A DNA stretch of 64,000 nucleotides from Jatrophihabitans sp. Its GTDB lineage: Bacteria > Actinomycetota > Actinomycetes > Mycobacteriales > Jatrophihabitantaceae. Shown here one piece after another: positions 61,647 to 64,000 of this stretch. The DNA lies in contig DASVQQ010000007.1 of assembly GCA_036389035.1 (NCBI GenBank), positions 248,001-312,000 on the forward strand. Reading direction: 5' to 3'. Position numbers and translations under genes: made by a program. How positions within the stretch are numbered: position 1 is the stretch's first letter; each line of letters opens with the position of its first letter. Below the pieces are notes generated by a model. The model made no database searches. It worked only from the letters and a program-made list of their open reading frames with translations, and had not been told where the DNA came from.

Positions 61647-62543
61647 GTGGATCAGGATGCGCTGATCATGCATCAGGTGATGCTCGGTGACAGCGTCCGG
61701 CTGCACGCCTATGACCAGGCACTGCGCCAGACGGTGCGCCCCGGTGACATCGTGGTGGACGTCGGCTCCGGCACCCTCATCCTGTCGCTGCTCGCGCTGC
61801 GGCACGGGGCCGTCCACGTGTACGCGATCGAAGGCTCTCCGGAGGTCGCCGCCCTGGCGGTCGCGATCGCCAAGCGCAATCACCTCGAAGGCCGGGTGAC
61901 GATCATCCAGGGTGACGCCCGCACGGTGCGGCTGCCGACCGACGTGGACGTCATCGTCTCGGAGATGATGGGCAACCTGGGCCCTGAGGAGCAGATGGCC
62001 GAGGTCGTGGCGGAGGTGGCCCGACGGCATCTGAAGCCGGGCGGGCGGGTGATCCCCCAGCGCGTCGAGACCCGCTTCCAGGCCATCCAGTTCGACGCCG
62101 AGGGCTGGGGGGTGTGGTCCGATGACTTCTGGGGCTACTCGCTGAGCCCGGTGCAGGACTACGCACCGCCCGCCGCCCAGTTGCACTTCTTCACCCGCCG
62201 GCCGCTGGCGCTGAGCGCGCCGGTGATCGCCGCGGACGAGGTGCTCGGAGCCGACCCGGCGGCCATGCCCGAGCGGCTGCGCCTTGACATCACCGAACCC
62301 GGGACGCTGCACGCCGTCATCGGCTACTTCGAGGCGACGCTGGCCGACGGGGTGAGCCTGTCCAACCACCCCGGTTACCCCGGTTGCAACTGGGCGGTGT
62401 GGGTGTGGCCACTGCGGCACACCCCGGTGCGTCCCGGCACGTCCCTCGAGGTGAGGATCAAGCGCCCGGCGGATGTGCGCATCGCGGCCGACTGGCAGCT
62501 TGACTGCAGCATCGTCCGCGCCGCCCCAGCGAGCGTGTCATGA
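61647..62543 (+). CDS. PRMT-like SAM-dependent methyltransferase
   Basis: This encodes 298 residues from GTG 61647 after AGGAGG. Motif I is VVDVGSGTLILSLLAL, the acidic residue after strand 2 in VYAIEGSPEVA, and a double-E-like loop SEMMGNLGPEEQMAEV, the hallmark of protein arginine methyltransferases. The first part of the C-terminal barrel is present (RVIPQRVETRFQAI); the THW loop is replaced by GCNWAVWVWPL. It is shorter than eukaryotic PRMT1 and lacks a clear dimerisation arm. The target may be a guanidino or amide group in a cluster product. Confidence 0.85.
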   Translation: MDQDALIMHQVMLGDSVRLHAYDQALRQTVRPGDIVVDVGSGTLILSLLALRHGAVHVYAIEGSPEVAALAVAIAKRNHLEGRVTIIQGDARTVRLPTDVDVIVSEMMGNLGPEEQMAEVVAEVARRHLKPGGRVIPQRVETRFQAIQFDAEGWGVWSDDFWGYSLSPVQDYAPPAAQLHFFTRRPLALSAPVIAADEVLGADPAAMPERLRLDITEPGTLHAVIGYFEATLADGVSLSNHPGYPGCNWAVWVWPLRHTPVRPGTSLEVRIKRPADVRIAADWQLDCSIVRAAPASVS

Positions 62544-63205
62544 CCAGCGGGGCGAGCGCGCTCCCGGTGGAAGGCGACCAGCTGTGCGGCCTGGCCTGGC
62601 TGGACGGGCTGCTCTGGTACTCCGACGCCGGCCTCGAGGCGATCACCGCCGTCGACCCGGTGAACGGCGCCGTGGTGACCCGGCTGCCCTGTCCCGGCGT
62701 CCGGACCGGGCTGACGGCCGCCGACGGCGGCACCCGGCTCGTGCAGGTCGTCGACGGCGACAAGCGGCTGCGCGTGCTGGAGCCCTATACCGGAAGGGTG
62801 TTCGAGGAGTATCCCAACCCGCGGCCGGGTGCGGAGCTGTGCGGCGTGCACGACACCCCCGGCGGGATGTGGATGGGCTATCAGGACCCGCCGGTGATCG
62901 ACCTGCGCCGGCACGGCGACCACGAGGCGATCCTCAGCATCGAGGTCAACGAGGACGTCGCCGACGTCACGGTCGCCGGCGGGTCGGTCATCTTCGCCAA
63001 TCACCCCGAGGCCCGGCTCAACGTGCTGGACCCGGAATCGGGCCGGATCGTAAGGGTGATCCCGGTCGCCGGTAACCCCACCGGTCTCACCTGGGACGGC
63101 CGCCGGCTCTGGTACTGCGACTACTCCGCCGGCCAGTTGCGCGCCGTCGAGGTGGACCTCGATGAGCTCACCGCCGGCAGCGAGGATCCTGTCGATCCGT
63201 GCTGA
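62540..63205 (+). CDS. Cytosolic beta-propeller protein, paralogue 3 of 3
   Basis: This encodes 221 residues from ATG 62540, overlapping the PRMT-like stop by ATGA. It has the shared blocks CGLAWLDGLLWYSDAGLEAITAVD, TRLPCPGVRTGL, NPRPGAELCGVHDTPGGMWMGY and GNPTGLTWDGRRLWYCDYSAGQLRAVEV. Conserved cysteines (CGL, CPGV, YCDY) occur in all or most copies. Its last 85 bases overlap the 3' end of the convergent adenosine deaminase gene. Confidence 0.78.
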   Translation: MTSGASALPVEGDQLCGLAWLDGLLWYSDAGLEAITAVDPVNGAVVTRLPCPGVRTGLTAADGGTRLVQVVDGDKRLRVLEPYTGRVFEEYPNPRPGAELCGVHDTPGGMWMGYQDPPVIDLRRHGDHEAILSIEVNEDVADVTVAGGSVIFANHPEARLNVLDPESGRIVRVIPVAGNPTGLTWDGRRLWYCDYSAGQLRAVEVDLDELTAGSEDPVDPC

Positions 63206-64000
63206 TCAGGGCGATCCGCGTTGACTGACGCCTCGTTCTCGTGGGCGAACGCGTTGATCTCATCGAGGATCCGCCGCCGCTGAGCCGACGAGCAGAAGGC
63301 CGCCTCGGCGCCGGTGCGGGCCAGTGTCACCAGCTGCGCACGGCTGAGCCGCAGCGCGTGGTGGCACAGCAGGTACTCGTTGTTCAGGCTGGTGTTGAAC
63401 AGGCCGGGGTTGTCGGTCGCCAGGCTCACCCGCACGCCGGCGCGCAGCAACGCGGGCAACGGGTGGTTCTCGATGGTGGCGGCTCCGGTGCGGGCGTTCG
63501 AGGTCGGGCAGACCTCCAGCGCGACACCGCCGGCCGCCAGGTGCTCCAGGAGCAGCGGGTCGGTGACGCTGCTGATGCCGTGACCGATCCGCTCGGCCTT
63601 GAGCTCGCGCAGCGCGGACCAGACGCTGTGCGGCCCCTCGGTCTCGCCGGCGTGCGGAACGCTGTGCAGCCCGGCCGCGACTGCCTGTTCGAAGGCGTCT
63701 TTGAACGCGGCCCTGGGGACGTCCCGTTCGGGTCCACCGAGGCCGAAGCCGACGGTGCCCGGCGGCTGATGGCCGAGCACCCAGCGCAGGGTGTCGGCTG
63801 CCGCCGGCGGACCCAGATCGCCGGAGACGTCGAAGATCCAGCCGAGTTCCACGTCGCAGTCGCGTGCTGCCCGCGCCCGGCCGAGGCCCAGCGCGTCCGC
63901 GAGCTCGTCGGGCCGCAGGCCGTTGCGCAGGTGGGTCAGCGGCGTCACGGTCACTTCGGCGTAGCGCACCGCGCTGGCCGCCAGCGCCTCGGCCAGCCCT
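63121..64000 (-). CDS. Adenosine deaminase family protein, 5' end outside the window
   Basis: The frame is open to the right edge, giving about 293 residues; the N-terminal HxH metal site is outside. Seen here: RYAEVTVTPLTH, AFEQAVAAGLHSVPHAGE (metal His and catalytic Glu region), ERIGHGISSVTDP (His), LEVCPTSNARTGA and RVSLATDNPGLFNTSLNNEY (metal Asp pair). The family deaminates adenosine or modified adenines. The last 30 residues are Ser/Arg/Thr-rich without family likeness and come from the reverse strand of the propeller gene, suggesting loss of an earlier stop. It may dispose of adenosine from SAM use or act on a nucleoside-like metabolite. Confidence 0.88.
   Translation of the reverse strand, partial: GLAEALAASAVRYAEVTVTPLTHLRNGLRPDELADALGLGRARAARDCDVELGWIFDVSGDLGPPAAADTLRWVLGHQPPGTVGFGLGGPERDVPRAAFKDAFEQAVAAGLHSVPHAGETEGPHSVWSALRELKAERIGHGISSVTDPLLLEHLAAGGVALEVCPTSNARTGAATIENHPLPALLRAGVRVSLATDNPGLFNTSLNNEYLLCHHALRLSRAQLVTLARTGAEAAFCSSAQRRRILDEINAFAHENEASVNADRPDQHGSTGSSLPAVSSSRSTSTARNWPAE

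Noticed and set aside
60381..62420. 679-codon frame on the minus strand under the solute-binding protein and PRMT-like genes
   Set aside because: It crosses two coupled + strand genes that carry clear family motifs; it is an antisense shadow.

Overview
The window comes from a high-GC actinomycete. WhiB, Crp and MarP are present, gene starts are often leaderless or GTG, and ATGA/GTGA stop-start overlaps are very common. From about 4.6 to 31.7 kb the gene order closely follows the Mycobacterium tuberculosis Rv3683-Rv3654 block: metallophosphoesterase, PonA2-type PBP, WhiB4-type regulator, two ArsA-like ATPases, RidA, metallo-beta-lactamase-fold hydrolase, Crp, nth, CoA NUDIX, MarP, epoxide-hydrolase-like protein, holin-like protein, acs, HAD hydrolase, ssd, tadA/B/C and TadE-like genes. 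The species cannot be fixed from the sequence alone; a soil actinomycete outside the mycobacteria is likely.

Layout. (1) 1-4.5 kb: an accessory stretch with lower GC. It holds the end of a membrane protein, a duplicated small secreted protein (one copy frameshifted), a small hypothetical protein and a seven-helix membrane protein. It ends at a tRNA-Pro(CGG) whose 3' end faces this stretch. (2) 4.6-31.7 kb: the conserved chromosomal block, ending in a tad pilus locus interrupted by two unrelated genes. (3) 31.7-43.6 kb: a compact enediyne core cassette read leftward, UNBL-UNBV-UNBU-PksE-TEBC, with all five genes overlapping. A membrane protein gene lies downstream and a small AraC-type regulator upstream. 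(4) 44.0-64 kb: a second, unfamiliar cluster of about 17 genes in divergent operons. It has an HxlR regulator, a sulfur/PLP operon (a protein with an HDLFGH motif, a SufS-like desulfurase, a methyltransferase, a methionine-gamma-lyase/cystathionine-type PLP enzyme and a homocysteine S-methyltransferase), a TldD/TldE pair, a UbiB-like kinase, three paralogous cytosolic beta-propellers, an unrecognised 408-residue protein, a second methyltransferase, a class V aminotransferase coupled to a signal-less solute-binding protein, a PRMT-like methyltransferase and, at the edge, an adenosine deaminase.

How they may work together. In cassette (3) PksE, with its own ACP and C-terminal phosphopantetheinyl transferase, and the hot-dog thioesterase should make the polyene that starts enediyne biosynthesis. 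No glycosyltransferase, P450 or resistance gene is visible. Cluster (4) looks like a specialised-metabolite or peptide-modification locus of unknown product. Several of its promoter regions share an inverted repeat of the form xxTAT-N8-ATAGx, which suggests one regulon under the HxlR protein. The sulfur operon could serve the enediyne (calicheamicin uses a methionine gamma-lyase, CalE6), or could simply recycle SAM by-products for the three methyltransferases. Whether (3) and (4) are one pathway cannot be decided from the sequence.
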